Part shown: in pieces, positions 7,662-19,677 of the stretch
Layout: every line of letters starts with the position of its first letter
Numbering within the stretch: position 1 is the stretch's first letter
Assembly: GCF_000418555.1 (NCBI RefSeq)
Contig: NZ_ATKM01000009.1
Location: forward strand, 149,110 to 213,109
DNA: 64,000 bases
Reading direction: 5' to 3'
Source: Pseudomonas sp. P818
Lineage (GTDB): Bacteria > Pseudomonadota > Gammaproteobacteria > Pseudomonadales > Pseudomonadaceae
Notes under the pieces: model-generated
Database searches by the model: none
The model's input: only the letters and a program-made list of their open reading frames with translations
Told to the model about the DNA's origin: nothing
Program-made: the position numbers and the translations under genes

Positions 7662-8801
7662 TCAGGACTTGGCCAGCTGCGATTCGCTTAGCTGATGTTC
7701 TTCGCCGGCGTAGTAGGCGCGCACCTTGGGGTCCATCACCGCGCGCCACAGCGGTGGGAAGAGGGCGAGTACGATCATCCCCGCATAGCCATTGGGCAGT
7801 TGCGGGCTGTCGTCGAAATGGCGCAGCACCTGATAGCGGCGTTTGGCGTAGGCGTGGTGGTCTGAGTGGCGCTGCAGGTGGAACAGGAACAGGTTGGTCA
7901 GCAGAAAGTTGCTGTTCCATGAATGGTGCGGATTGGTGCGCTCGTAGCGGCCGTTGTCCAGTTTGCGCCGGTGCAGCCCGTAGTGCTCGACGTAGTTAAC
8001 GATCTCCAGCAGGGTGAAGGCTATCGCCGCCTGGCCGAGGAAGAACAGCGCGCCGAGTGCGCCTAAGGCCAGGGTGAAGCCGAGCAGGAACAGCGCGCTT
8101 ATCGCGTACCACCAGATCAGTTCGTTGCGCCAGTGCAGGGCCGGCAGGCCGCGGCGCCCCAGGCGCTCGGCCTCGAGCTTCCAGGCGTTGAGGAAGTTGT
8201 GCTTGTAGGCGTGCGGCAGAAAGGCGTACAGGCTTTGGCCGAAGCGCGAGGAGGAGGCGTCCTCGGGCGTGGATACGTGCACGTGGTGGCCGCGTACATG
8301 CTCGACCTTGAAGCCGGCGTAGCACACCGCTGCCAGCAGCAGGCCGCCGGCATTCTGTTCCAGACGCGGGTCCTTGTGGATCAGCTCGTGGGACACGGTG
8401 ATGCCGATGGCCCCCATCACCGTGCCGACCGACAGCACCCAGCCGAGCTGGCCGACCCAGCTCCAGGCTTGGTAACTGACGAAAATCCAGCCGCTCCAGA
8501 TCAGCATGGCCAGCAGCAGAGGCACCGTCGCCAGGCTCAGCAGGCGGTAGTAGCCCTGAGCCTCAAGCGCCGGTACTTCCTCGCGTTCGTCCGGGTTGGC
8601 CGGGTCGCGGCCGACGACGAAATCCAGCAGCGGAATGACGCCGAACACCACCGTGATCACCAGCCAGGCCCAGGCGTCGGTATGGGCGCTACCCAGCGAC
8701 CAGTAATAGCTGAGCGGTATGCCGAATACCGGGATCAGCCAGATCCAGTAGCCGATCTTTTTCAGGACCAGCATCCGGTTTGAGGGCAGGCGTTCGAACA
8801 T
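7662..8801 (-). CDS. alkB2: Alkane 1-monooxygenase (AlkB2-like)
   Basis: Integral membrane non-haem di-iron monooxygenase (379 residues) that hydroxylates the terminal carbon of medium- to long-chain n-alkanes with electrons from rubredoxin. The histidine boxes are HELIH (about 138-142), EHVRGHH (about 167-173) and LQRHSDHH near 310, plus the AlkB-specific NYVEHYGLHR. Several hydrophobic helices precede them. I start at ATG 8801 (MFERLPSN) because GGAGAA lies 6 nt upstream; the open frame extends further but looks non-coding. It is divergent from a GntR gene, as PA1525/PA1526 are in PAO1. No rubredoxin gene is adjacent. Confidence 0.93.
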   Translation of the reverse strand: MFERLPSNRMLVLKKIGYWIWLIPVFGIPLSYYWSLGSAHTDAWAWLVITVVFGVIPLLDFVVGRDPANPDEREEVPALEAQGYYRLLSLATVPLLLAMLIWSGWIFVSYQAWSWVGQLGWVLSVGTVMGAIGITVSHELIHKDPRLEQNAGGLLLAAVCYAGFKVEHVRGHHVHVSTPEDASSSRFGQSLYAFLPHAYKHNFLNAWKLEAERLGRRGLPALHWRNELIWWYAISALFLLGFTLALGALGALFFLGQAAIAFTLLEIVNYVEHYGLHRRKLDNGRYERTNPHHSWNSNFLLTNLFLFHLQRHSDHHAYAKRRYQVLRHFDDSPQLPNGYAGMIVLALFPPLWRAVMDPKVRAYYAGEEHQLSESQLAKS

Positions 8802-8924
8802 CGGATTCTCCGGGTCATTCTTGTTGTAGGTTCTACGTAGGATTGTAGGACGATCAGTTTTCGTGACCATGCCTGCGCGCCCGACCTTTCGAACGGAAAC
8901 CACCTCACCGGGACGCTTGGCCCG

Positions 8925-8941
8925 GTAACACCCTGTGTTAC
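8925..8941. promoter_or_regulatory. Candidate GntR operator (GTAACAC-N3-GTGTTAC)
   Basis: A perfect 7-bp inverted repeat with a 3-bp centre lies in the 232-bp divergent alkB2/GntR intergenic region, 93 bp before the GntR start. A second short motif, GTAGGTTCTAC followed by TTGTAGGA, lies at 8826-8850 nearer alkB2. Either could be the GntR binding site; assignment is inference. Confidence 0.45.
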
Positions 8942-9033
8942 ACTTCGCGTCTGTTTTTTCAGCCTCCGCCCAGCCGTGGCGGGGCCCCCAGACTCGACTG
9001 CCTGCCCCTGGATCGACGCAAATAAGGAATGTC

Positions 9034-9693
9034 ATGACGTTCAAGGCCCCGGACAGCCTCGCCGAGCAAATCGCCCGCTACCTGGCCGAACGCATCATTC
9101 GCGGAGAGCTCAAGGAGCGCGAACGCATCCAGGAGCAGAAGGTCACTCAGGCACTCAATGTCAGCCGCGGCTCGGTACGTGAGGCGCTACTGATTCTCGA
9201 GCGTCGCCACCTGATCACGATCCTGCCGCGCCGCGGCGCCCAGGTCAGCGAACTGACCGCCCACCACGTCACCAGCCTCTATGCCCTGAGCATCGAGCTG
9301 TACGCCATGCTGGCGCGTGCGGTGATCGATCACTGGCAGGTGGAAACCGACCTGGCGCCTTTCATCGATATCAAGAATCGGCTGCAGGACAGCCTCGAGC
9401 GCAGCGATATCGGTGCCTTCGTCGAGAACAGCTTCGACGTGATGCGCGCCGCCTTCCCGTTCGCCGACAACCCCTACCTGCAGGAAACCCTGGAGAACCT
9501 GCTGCCGGCCATCAGTCGCACCTATCACCTGGCGCTGGAAAGGCGCAAAGGCGAGATGGGCCAGTTCATGAACACCTTCGCCAGCCTGCTGCAGGCGATC
9601 ATCGCCCGCGATCACGCTCGCGCCCGCGAAGTGCTGCAGGCCTACGGTCAGCACAATTGCCAGCTGGTGCTGGCGACCCTGGCCGAGCGTTAA
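9034..9693 (+). CDS. GntR-family transcriptional regulator (FCD type)
   Basis: A 219-residue regulator. The N-terminal winged helix (LAEQIARYLAERIIRGELK, then NVSRGSVREALLILERR) is typical GntR, and the C-terminal half is an all-helical FCD-like domain. The start at ATG 9034 is supported by AAGGA upstream. It is divergent from alkB2 and ends 6 bp before smc. The conserved pairing with alkB2 suggests it controls alkane hydroxylase expression in response to an acyl-type ligand, but the sequence alone does not prove this. Confidence 0.9.
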   Translation: MTFKAPDSLAEQIARYLAERIIRGELKERERIQEQKVTQALNVSRGSVREALLILERRHLITILPRRGAQVSELTAHHVTSLYALSIELYAMLARAVIDHWQVETDLAPFIDIKNRLQDSLERSDIGAFVENSFDVMRAAFPFADNPYLQETLENLLPAISRTYHLALERRKGEMGQFMNTFASLLQAIIARDHARAREVLQAYGQHNCQLVLATLAER

Positions 9694-9699
9694 GCCCAG

Positions 9700-12600
9700 A
9701 TGCGCCTGAAAAGCATCAAGCTGGCCGGCTTCAAGTCCTTCGTCGATCCGACGACGGTGAGCTTTCCCAGCAACATGGCGGCGGTGGTCGGACCCAACGG
9801 TTGCGGCAAGTCCAACATCATCGACGCCGTGCGCTGGGTGATGGGCGAGAGTTCGGCGAAGAACCTCCGTGGCGAGTCGATGACCGACGTCATCTTCAAC
9901 GGCTCCAACACGCGCAAGCCGGTGACCCAGGCCTCCATCGAACTGATCTTCGATAACAGCGACAACTCGCTGGTGGGCGAGTACGCCGCCTTCGCCGAGA
10001 TTTCCATCCGCCGCCGGGTGACTCGCGACGGGCAGAACACCTATTTCCTCAACGGCACCAAGTGCCGTCGCCGCGATATCACCGATATCTTCCTCGGCAC
10101 CGGCCTGGGGCCGCGCAGCTACTCGATCATCGAGCAGGGCATGATCAGCAAGCTGATCGAGGCCAAGCCCGAGGAGCTGCGCAATTTCATCGAGGAAGCC
10201 GCTGGCATCTCCAAGTACAAGGAGCGCCGCCGCGAAACCGAGAACCGTATCCGCCGCACTCAGGAAAACCTGGCGCGCCTGACCGACCTGCGCGAGGAGC
10301 TGGAGCGCCAGCTCGAACGCCTGCACCGTCAGGCCCAGGCGGCGGAGAAGTACCAGGAATACAAGGCCGAGGAGCGTCAGCTCAAGGCCCAGCTGCTGGC
10401 CCTGCGCTGGCAGACACTGAACCAGCAGGTGGGCAGCCGCGAGCAGGTGATCGGCGACCAGGAAGTCGCTTTCGAGGCGCTGGTGGCCGAGCAGCGCAGC
10501 GCCGATGCCGCCATCGAGCGTTTGCGCGACGGCCATCACGAACTCTCCGAGCGTTTCAATCTGGTGCAGGGCCGCTTCTATTCCGTGGGTGGCGATATCG
10601 CCCGCGTCGAGCAGAGCATCCAGCATGGCCAGCAGCGCCTGCGCCAGTTGCAGGACGACCTGCGCGAGGCGGAAAAGGCGCGCCTGGAAACCGAATCGCA
10701 CCTGGGGCACGACCGCACTTTGCTGGCTACTCTGGGCGAAGAGCTGGAGATGCTCCTGCCCGAGCAGGAGATGACTGCGGCTGCCGCCGAAGAATCCGCA
10801 GCCAGCCTGGAAGAGGCCGAGGCCGCCATGCATGGCTGGCAGGAGCAGTGGGACGGCTTCAACCAGCGCAGCGCCGAACCGCGCCGCCAGGCCGAGGTGC
10901 AACAGTCGCGCATCGCCCAGCTGGAGCAGAGCCTGGAGCGCCTGGCCGAACGCCAGCGCCGTCTGAATGAAGAATTGCAGCAACTGGCGGCCGACCCAGA
11001 AGACGCCGCCATTCTCGAATTGAATGAACAGCTTGCCGCTGGCGAGCTGGAGCACGAAGCGCTGCAACTGGCCGAGGAGCAGCAGGCCGAGCGCCTGCAG
11101 CAACTGCGCGAAGAGCTGCAGCAAGCCGGTCAGGCCCAGCAGCAGGCGCAAGGTGAGCTGCAACGCCTCAATGGTCGCCTGGCATCGCTGGAAGCGCTGC
11201 AACAGGCTGCGCTCGATCCAGGGCAGGGTGCCGGCGACTGGCTGCGCGAGCAGAACCTGCAACAGCGTCCGCGCCTGGCCGAAGGGCTGCGCGTCGAGTC
11301 CGGCTGGGAGCTGGCGGTGGAAACAGTGCTCGGTGCCGACCTGCAGGCCGTGCTGCTGGATGATTTCGCCGGCCTGGATTTCTCTGCGCTGGAGCAGGGC
11401 GAGCTGCGTCTGGCCAGCCCCGCCAGTGGTGGTGCGCGCCGCGCCGGCAGCCTGCTGGACAAGGTGGAGTCGAGCCATGACCTGTCGCCCTGGCTGGCCG
11501 GGGTGCGCCCGGTCGAATCACTGGAGCAGGCACTGGCGGCTCGTGGGCAATTGGCGGACGGCGAAAGCCTGATCAGTCGTGACGGCTACTGGGTCGGCCG
11601 GCACTTCCTGCGTGTGCGCCGCGCTGCTGAGGCGGACAGCGGCGTGCTGGCGCGTGGCCAGGAGCTGGAACGTCTGCAGCTGGAGCGCGAAGAGCGTGAA
11701 GCGGCCCTGGCGCAACTGGATGAACGCCTGCTGGCGTTGCGCGATGATCAACGTCTTCAGGAGGAGCAGCGTGAGCAGCAGCGTCGCCAAGGCCAGGAGC
11801 TGGCGCGGCAACTGAGTGAGCTGAAAGCAAAGCTGTCCGCCAGCCAGGCCAAGGCCGAGCAACTGGGTCTGCGCCGTCGCCGTCTGCAGGACGAACTGCA
11901 GGAAGCGGCCGAGCAACGTGAGGTCGAGCAGGAACAACTGGGTGAGTCGCGCTTGCAACTGCAGGATGCGCTGGACGCCATGGCGCTGGATAACGAGCAG
12001 CGCGAAAGCCTGCTGGCCAGCCGTGACAGCCTGCGCGAGCGCCTCGATCGTGTGCGTCAGGAGGCCCGCCAACACAAGGATCACGCGCACCAGTTGGCGG
12101 TGCGCGTCGGCTCGCTCAAGGCGCAGCACGACTCCACCCGTCAGGCGCTGGAGCGCTTGCAAATGCAGGCCGAGCGCCTGCACGAGCGGCGCGAACAGCT
12201 GTCGCTGAACTTGGAAGAGGGCGAGGCGCCGCTGGAAGAGCTGCGCATCAAGCTCGAAGAACTGCTCGAGCGGCGCATGGCGGTGGACGAGGAACTGCGC
12301 CAGGCGCGCCTGGCGCTGGAAGATGCCGACCGCGAACTGCGCGACGCCGAGAAGCGCCGTACCCAGGCCGAGCAGCAGGCGCAGATGCTGCGCAGCCAGC
12401 TGGAGCAGCAGCGCATGGACTGGCAGTCGCTCAACGTGCGACGCAAGGCCCTGGCCGACCAGCTCGCCGAGGACAATTACGACCTTCACGGGGTGATCGC
12501 CACGCTGCCGGCCGAGGCCAGCGAGAGCGCCTGGGAAGAAGAGCTGGAACGCATGGCCGCGCGTATCGCCCGTCTCGGTCCGATCAACCTGGCGGCCATC

Positions 12601-13188
12601 GACGAGTATCAGCAGCAGTCCGAGCGCAAGCGCTACCTGGATGCGCAGGACGCCGACCTGGTCGAGGCCCTGGAAACCCTGGAGAACGTCATCCGCAAGA
12701 TCGACAAGGAAACGCGCAATCGTTTCAAGGACACCTTCGATCAGATCAATGGCGGTTTGCAGGCACTCTTTCCAAAAGTTTTCGGTGGCGGCAACGCTTA
12801 TTTGGAACTCACCGGCGAAGATTTACTCGATACCGGTGTAACCATCATGGCGCGGCCCCCGGGCAAGAAGAACAGCACCATTCATTTGCTCTCCGGTGGA
12901 GAGAAGGCGTTGACCGCCTTGGCACTGGTGTTTTCCATCTTCCAGCTCAATCCGGCGCCGTTCTGCATGTTGGACGAAGTGGACGCACCGCTGGACGATG
13001 CCAACGTCGGACGCTATGCGCGGCTGGTCAAGGAGATGTCGGCGACGGTGCAGTTCATCTATATCACCCACAACAAGATCGCCATGGAAATGGCCGATCA
13101 GCTGATGGGGGTCACCATGCACGAGCCGGGCTGCTCGCGTCTGGTGGCAGTGGATGTCGAGGAGGCGCTGGCGATGGTGGAGGCGTGA
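9700..13188 (+). CDS. smc: Chromosome segregation ATPase SMC
   Basis: Condensin-type SMC protein (1162 residues) that dimerises and loops DNA during chromosome segregation. Walker A GPNGCGKS is at residues 31-38. Two very long Glu/Gln/Arg-rich coiled coils (about 170-500 and 660-1000) flank a hinge near 510-650, and the C-terminal ABC signature LSGGEKALTALAL is followed by the Walker B/D-loop MLDEVDAPLDDANVGRY. The start ATG lies only 6 bp after the GntR stop with a weak ribosome site, so coupling is possible. zipA and ligA follow on the same strand. No scpA/scpB is nearby. Confidence 0.97.
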   Translation: MRLKSIKLAGFKSFVDPTTVSFPSNMAAVVGPNGCGKSNIIDAVRWVMGESSAKNLRGESMTDVIFNGSNTRKPVTQASIELIFDNSDNSLVGEYAAFAEISIRRRVTRDGQNTYFLNGTKCRRRDITDIFLGTGLGPRSYSIIEQGMISKLIEAKPEELRNFIEEAAGISKYKERRRETENRIRRTQENLARLTDLREELERQLERLHRQAQAAEKYQEYKAEERQLKAQLLALRWQTLNQQVGSREQVIGDQEVAFEALVAEQRSADAAIERLRDGHHELSERFNLVQGRFYSVGGDIARVEQSIQHGQQRLRQLQDDLREAEKARLETESHLGHDRTLLATLGEELEMLLPEQEMTAAAAEESAASLEEAEAAMHGWQEQWDGFNQRSAEPRRQAEVQQSRIAQLEQSLERLAERQRRLNEELQQLAADPEDAAILELNEQLAAGELEHEALQLAEEQQAERLQQLREELQQAGQAQQQAQGELQRLNGRLASLEALQQAALDPGQGAGDWLREQNLQQRPRLAEGLRVESGWELAVETVLGADLQAVLLDDFAGLDFSALEQGELRLASPASGGARRAGSLLDKVESSHDLSPWLAGVRPVESLEQALAARGQLADGESLISRDGYWVGRHFLRVRRAAEADSGVLARGQELERLQLEREEREAALAQLDERLLALRDDQRLQEEQREQQRRQGQELARQLSELKAKLSASQAKAEQLGLRRRRLQDELQEAAEQREVEQEQLGESRLQLQDALDAMALDNEQRESLLASRDSLRERLDRVRQEARQHKDHAHQLAVRVGSLKAQHDSTRQALERLQMQAERLHERREQLSLNLEEGEAPLEELRIKLEELLERRMAVDEELRQARLALEDADRELRDAEKRRTQAEQQAQMLRSQLEQQRMDWQSLNVRRKALADQLAEDNYDLHGVIATLPAEASESAWEEELERMAARIARLGPINLAAIDEYQQQSERKRYLDAQDADLVEALETLENVIRKIDKETRNRFKDTFDQINGGLQALFPKVFGGGNAYLELTGEDLLDTGVTIMARPPGKKNSTIHLLSGGEKALTALALVFSIFQLNPAPFCMLDEVDAPLDDANVGRYARLVKEMSATVQFIYITHNKIAMEMADQLMGVTMHEPGCSRLVAVDVEEALAMVEA

Positions 13189-13402
13189 TGGCAGAGCGCC
13201 GTGGGATTAACTGAATATAGGCACAACCTTAATGTTGCTCCCTGTGTAAAGTTGCCTTTCGTCGTGCTAGCTTATTGCCCACTTTTGTTACACGCGGAAA
13301 ACGTCAGACAGAACATGGAGTTGGCGCCGCGTTTTATAGTCGAGTTGTGATCCGGTTGATTGGATCTTTTTTTCACCAGAATTTTTAAGGGTCAGGTATT
13401 TC

Positions 13403-14227
13403 ATGGAATTCGGTCTGCGCGAGTGGCTGATCGTTATTGGCATCATCGTTATCGCTGGCATTCTTTTCGACGGCTGGCGCCGTATGCGCGGTGGCAAGGG
13501 CAAACTCAAGTTCAAGCTCGATCGCAGCTTCGCCAATATGCCCGACGACGACAGCGATCCGGATCTTCTCAGCCCGCCACGGGTAGTGCAGCGCGACCAC
13601 GATCCGCAACTGGACGAAGATGATCTGCCATCGATGAGTGCCAAGGACCTGCCGCGTCGCTCGCGTAACGAGCCGCAGCAGGGCGACCTCAACCTGGCGG
13701 TCGACGAGCCGGTACCGACCCTGCTCAACCCGGTCGATGAAGTCGAGCCGAAAGAGCCCAAGAAGCCCGCCAAGCCCGCCGCTGATGCTGCCCCCGTGGA
13801 AGAGGTGCTGGTGATCAACGTGGTGGCCCGTGACGACTTCGGCTTCAAGGGCCCGGCGCTGCTGCAGAACATTCTGGAAAGCGGTCTGCGCTTCGGCGAA
13901 ATGGACATCTTCCACCGTCATGAGAGCATGGCCGGTAACGGCGAGGTGCTGTTCTCCATGGCCAACGCGCTCAAGCCCGGTACCTTCGATCTCGACGATA
14001 TCGAAGGCTTCAGCACCCGAGCGGTGAGCTTCTTCCTCAGCCTGCCTGGCCCGCGTCATCCCAAGCAGGCCTTCGACGTGATGGTCGCTGCCGCGCGCAA
14101 GCTGGCCCACGAGCTGGGCGGCGAGCTGAAGGACGACCAGCGCAGCGTGATGACCGCGCAAACCATCGAACACTACCGCCAGCGCATCGTCGAGTTCGAG
14201 CGCCGGCAACTGACACAGAAACGCTGA
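13403..14227 (+). CDS. zipA: Cell division protein ZipA
   Basis: Inner-membrane anchor for FtsZ at the division ring (274 residues). An N-terminal membrane segment ([21 protein letters not shown]) is followed by basic residues, then a long charged Pro/Ala/Asp-rich linker (about 40-135) and the C-terminal FtsZ-binding domain with [16 protein letters not shown] and EMDIFHRHE. Domain order and length are normal. A 214-bp gap from smc and an AAGGGTCAGG ribosome site suggest its own promoter. A bidirectional terminator follows. Confidence 0.95.
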   Translation: MEFGLREWLIVIGIIVIAGILFDGWRRMRGGKGKLKFKLDRSFANMPDDDSDPDLLSPPRVVQRDHDPQLDEDDLPSMSAKDLPRRSRNEPQQGDLNLAVDEPVPTLLNPVDEVEPKEPKKPAKPAADAAPVEEVLVINVVARDDFGFKGPALLQNILESGLRFGEMDIFHRHESMAGNGEVLFSMANALKPGTFDLDDIEGFSTRAVSFFLSLPGPRHPKQAFDVMVAAARKLAHELGGELKDDQRSVMTAQTIEHYRQRIVEFERRQLTQKR

Positions 14228-16648
<2,421 letters not shown>

Positions 16649-16655
16649 GGCGGCG

Positions 16656-16730
16656 TTCGCGAGCAGAGCTCGCTCCTACAAGCGTCAGGCGAAGGTACGC
16701 CGCTCGTGTAGGAGCGGCTTCAGCCGCGAA
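16656..16730. repeat. REP pair downstream of ligA
   Basis: TTCGCGAGCAGAGCTCGCTC (from 16656) and GTAGGAGCGGCTTCAGCCGC (from 16708) are two REP-type units, one in each orientation. The following GGATTGCATCC near 16750 is another small palindrome. Confidence 0.8.
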
Positions 16731-16800
16731 GCCGTTCCAGAGCTCCCGGATTGCATCCGGGCTACGATCCGCCGCAATGGTGGAGACCCACCTTAAGGCA

Positions 16801-17169
16801 TCAGTTCGCGAAGCGCTGATCCAGATAGGCGATGATCGCCTTGGACTCGTACAACCAGGTGCTCTGGCCGTTTTCCTCGATACGCAGGCACGGCACCTTG
16901 ATGCGGCCGCCTTGCTGCTCCAGGGCCTGGCGGTGCTCGGCATCGTGCTTGGCATCGCGCAGCTGCACCGGCAGGTTGAGGCGGTGCAGGGTGCGCCGTA
17001 CCTTGACGCAGAACGGGCAGGCGTGGAACTGGTACAGCGCCAGGTTGGCCGTGGCGCGCTCGACTTCGGCTTGCGCCTCGGGGCTGCGCTTGAGCTTGCG
17101 TGGACGGCTGATCCAGTCGACGAACACGACCAGCTGGCCCAGGCCGATACGAAGGGCTTTGATCAACAT
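16801..17169 (-). CDS. Glutaredoxin-like / GST N-terminal domain protein
   Basis: A 122-residue protein with a short N-terminal hydrophobic stretch (IGLGQLVVFVDWI) and then a thioredoxin-fold domain. It shows LYQFHACPFCVKVRR with the glutaredoxin CxxC, KVPCLRIEENGQSTWLYES with the cis-Pro, and SKAIIAYLDQRF, as in GST N-terminal domains. It probably handles glutathione-linked thiol exchange, perhaps membrane-tethered; its exact partner is unknown. AGGAGT precedes the ATG. It lies downstream of folE on the same strand, separated by a stable hairpin. Confidence 0.85.
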   Translation of the reverse strand: MLIKALRIGLGQLVVFVDWISRPRKLKRSPEAQAEVERATANLALYQFHACPFCVKVRRTLHRLNLPVQLRDAKHDAEHRQALEQQGGRIKVPCLRIEENGQSTWLYESKAIIAYLDQRFAN

Positions 17170-17190
17170 CTTTCTAACTCCTGAAATGCC

Positions 17191-17220
17191 GACGGCCGTT
17201 CACCGAAGTGAGCGGCCGTC
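17191..17220 (-). terminator. UUCG-capped hairpin after folE
   Basis: GACGGCCG and CGGCCGTC form the stem and, on the minus strand, CACTTCGGTG closes it with a UUCG tetraloop. There is no T run, so it may be a weak terminator or an mRNA-stabilising structure. Confidence 0.55.
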
Positions 17221-17234
17221 GTCTTGAGCGGGAA

Positions 17235-17780
17235 TCAGCGAACCAGATTGAGGAATTCGCCGCGGGTCGCCGGGTTGCTGCGGAATTCGCCGAGCATCAC
17301 CGAAGTGACCATGGAGGAATTCTGCTTCTCCACGCCGCGCATCATCATGCACATGTGCTGCGCTTCGATGACCACCGCCACGCCGAGGGCGCCGGTGACC
17401 TGCGCGACCGCTTCGGCGATCTGGCGGCTGAGGTTTTCCTGGATCTGCAGGCGGCGGGCGTACATGTCGACGATGCGCGCCACCTTGGACAGGCCGAGCA
17501 CCTTGCCGTTGGGCAGGTAGGCTACGTGCGCCTTGCCGATGAACGGCAGCATGTGGTGCTCGCACAGCGAGTAGAGCTCGATGTTCTTGACCAGCACCAT
17601 TTCACTGTTGTCGGAGCTGAACAGCGCGCCATTGGTTACTTCCTCGAGCGTCTGCTGGTAGCCGCGGCAGAGGTACTGCATGGCTTTGGCGGCGCGCTTG
17701 GGCGTGTCCAGCAGGCCTTCGCGGGATACGTCCTCACCAAGCTGGCCGAGGATCGCGGTGTACTGTTGTTCCAGGGACAT
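17235..17780 (-). CDS. folE: GTP cyclohydrolase I
   Basis: The first enzyme of the tetrahydrofolate/pterin route (181 residues), converting GTP to dihydroneopterin triphosphate. Motifs are [16 protein letters not shown], the zinc and catalytic [30 protein letters not shown] and the second zinc Cys in [12 protein letters not shown]. Length is normal for the bacterial enzyme. An AGGA site precedes ATG 17780. It shares orientation with the glutaredoxin-like gene downstream and the Smr gene upstream. Confidence 0.96.
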   Translation of the reverse strand: MSLEQQYTAILGQLGEDVSREGLLDTPKRAAKAMQYLCRGYQQTLEEVTNGALFSSDNSEMVLVKNIELYSLCEHHMLPFIGKAHVAYLPNGKVLGLSKVARIVDMYARRLQIQENLSRQIAEAVAQVTGALGVAVVIEAQHMCMMMRGVEKQNSSMVTSVMLGEFRSNPATRGEFLNLVR

Positions 17781-17857
17781 GGAAAATCCTGTTGGGTGTC
17801 GAATTGGCGCAGGGTAGGGCGCCGACAGGGGCCTGGCAAGAGTGCCAGATTCTCTGA

Positions 17858-18415
17858 TTACTCGTCGCGACCATCCATCATGGTGCGCTTGAGGATGATG
17901 TACACCGCGCCGGTGCCGCCGTGTTTGGCCAGGCAGGAGCTGAAGCCCAGCACCTGCGGGTGCTGGCGCAGCCAGGTGTTCACATGGCTCTTGATCATCG
18001 GCTTGCGTCCGTCCATGCGCACCGCCTTACCGTGGGTGACGCGCACGCAGCGAATCTCCAGCTTGGTAGCCTCGGCCAGGAATTCCCAAAGCGTGTCGCG
18101 CGCCTTCTCGACGCTCATGCCGTGCAGGTCGAGGCTACCGTCGAAGGGAATCTGGCCAAGCTTGAGCTTGCGCATCTGGCCTTCCTGCATGCCATTGGCA
18201 GCCCAGTACAGGGCGTCCTCGGCGCCGACGTCGATGACGAACTGGTCGGACAGGCCGTCCACCTTGATCTCGCCCTGGCTGACGGTCGCAGCCTGGCGCA
18301 GGGTGTTGAACTGCTTGCGATCGGGTTTGGGTTTGCCGGTGTCGGCGCGGTCGTGCTTGAGCGGCTTGACGCCGCGCAGCTCGGCCTGGAACAGGGAAAA
18401 GTCGTCGTCTTGCAT
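17858..18415 (-). CDS. Smr-domain protein
   Basis: A 185-residue protein with a C-terminal Smr (small MutS-related) domain: the [15 protein letters not shown] entry motif, then [19 protein letters not shown] and [16 protein letters not shown], close to the usual HGKG/GGxGxxxV signature. Smr domains bind or cut branched nucleic acids or mRNA in ribosome rescue; I cannot say which applies. I start at ATG 18415 (MQDDDFSLF) because GGAGCC precedes it and family members begin there; the frame extends 14 codons further upstream. Confidence 0.9.
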   Translation of the reverse strand: MQDDDFSLFQAELRGVKPLKHDRADTGKPKPDRKQFNTLRQAATVSQGEIKVDGLSDQFVIDVGAEDALYWAANGMQEGQMRKLKLGQIPFDGSLDLHGMSVEKARDTLWEFLAEATKLEIRCVRVTHGKAVRMDGRKPMIKSHVNTWLRQHPQVLGFSSCLAKHGGTGAVYIILKRTMMDGRDE

Positions 18416-18524
18416 CGGTGGCTCCGCGAAACAGACGCGTATTTTATGGCCTGCCACCTCTGTGGGCTATCGCTACGCGAGGTGAAGATAGCCTCGGCTT
18501 GTTTCGATCGTCACCGGTGGGCGG

Positions 18525-18845
18525 TCAGTCGCGCTTTTTCATCAGCCATGGCGACAGGCTCAGGTCGCTGGGGCGACGCAGGCGCCGGCGACAGCGACGC
18601 CAGAAGGCGATGCCGGCCCAGAGCAGGAACAGGCCAAGCAGCAGCAGAACAATGGCCTCGCCAGTGGAGTCATTGAGCGTACCCAGTACCGGCGCGCGAC
18701 CTGCCAGCGAAGCGACGCCGGCCATGGACAGGAGGATGCCGAAGGCGGCGAGCAGGGCGCCTAGCCCGGCACCGATACGCAGGCGCCAGTGTTTCGGCTG
18801 GCGCGGACGCAGACGGCGTGCATCGAAATCGTCGGACAGCTTCAT
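18525..18845 (-). CDS. Small two-helix membrane protein
   Basis: A 106-residue protein with a basic N-terminus, two predicted transmembrane helices (about 24-48 and 64-83) and a very basic C-terminal tail (RRCRRRLRR). The arrangement suggests an inner-membrane hairpin with both ends in the cytoplasm. AAGGAA lies 6-7 nt before the ATG. I do not recognise a family. It shares its strand with the Smr and isochorismatase genes but gaps of about 80-110 bp separate them. Confidence 0.7.
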   Translation of the reverse strand: MKLSDDFDARRLRPRQPKHWRLRIGAGLGALLAAFGILLSMAGVASLAGRAPVLGTLNDSTGEAIVLLLLGLFLLWAGIAFWRRCRRRLRRPSDLSLSPWLMKKRD

Positions 18846-18926
18846 TCCGATTTCCTTTGGCTTATCGGCGGTATGACCGGCTGGTCGCGTTCGGGTTCCG
18901 CAGCGTTGGTGATACTGCTACCGTTT

Positions 18927-19523
18927 TCACACCAGCGATTTGGCGTTAGGCACGAGGGTGGCGAAGTTGTCGCCAAGGGCGATCATTTCGATGCGATGCA
19001 CTTCGGCGGCGTCGATCACGCTGCCATTCGGCGCAGGCAGATCGCGGGTGGCGCAAGCAGCATCGACCAGCGTGCAGCGGTAACCATAGTCCTTGGCGGC
19101 GCGTACCGTGGTGCTGACGCTGGAGTGAGTCATGAAACCGCAGACGATCAGATCGAGATGGCCCAACGCCTGCAGGCGATCATGCAGCTCGGTGCCGGCG
19201 AAGGCGTTGGGCAGGCGTTTCTCCACGATGATCTCGCCAGCCAGCGGTGCCGCTTCCGGCAGGTGGCGGCCGCGCGGGCCGCTCGGGTCGAGCAGGCCGC
19301 CGGGAATGCCGAGGTGCTTGACGTGAACGATGTCGGTGCCGGCGGCGCGGGCGGCGGCCAGCAGGCTGGCGATCTCCGCCAGTGCCGGGTCCAGGCCGGG
19401 AAGCGCCAGTACGCCGCTGCGGTACTCTTCCTGGGCATCGATGATCAGCAAGGTCGCATTGCTCAGGCTGGCCGGTGCGTGGCCACGACCGGTGAGCTGG
19501 AACATGGTTTGCGGATGGGACAT
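18927..19523 (-). CDS. Isochorismatase-family cysteine hydrolase
   Basis: A 198-residue hydrolase of the isochorismatase/nicotinamidase fold. The catalytic Asp lies in ATLLIIDAQEEYRSG, a Lys in IIVEKRLPNAFAGT, and the nucleophile region reads LIVCGFMTHSSVSTTVRAA. In many family members the nucleophile is Cys four residues after the GF/GV; here that region reads CGFMTHSSV, with Ser where Cys is typical and Cys two residues before the GF. The substrate is therefore uncertain. AGGAGCC precedes ATG 19523; the longer upstream frame is unsupported. Confidence 0.85.
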   Translation of the reverse strand: MSHPQTMFQLTGRGHAPASLSNATLLIIDAQEEYRSGVLALPGLDPALAEIASLLAAARAAGTDIVHVKHLGIPGGLLDPSGPRGRHLPEAAPLAGEIIVEKRLPNAFAGTELHDRLQALGHLDLIVCGFMTHSSVSTTVRAAKDYGYRCTLVDAACATRDLPAPNGSVIDAAEVHRIEMIALGDNFATLVPNAKSLV

Positions 19524-19677
19524 CTCGGGCTCCTGGCTGATGGTGATGATGTGCCATTGTCCGCTTGCCAGAGCGGTCTGTGAACCTCTATCTGCGCAAT
19601 GCTTGCTCGGTGCATGGAGCAGGAGCAGAATCGGAACTGCCCCGAAGGAGTTGGGGTCGTACGCAAAAGGAGTTGCC

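Noticed and set aside
9187..11478. 763-codon open frame antisense to smc
   Set aside because: It is a Leu/Gln/Ala-rich shadow of the SMC coiled coil with no supporting motif or ribosome site.
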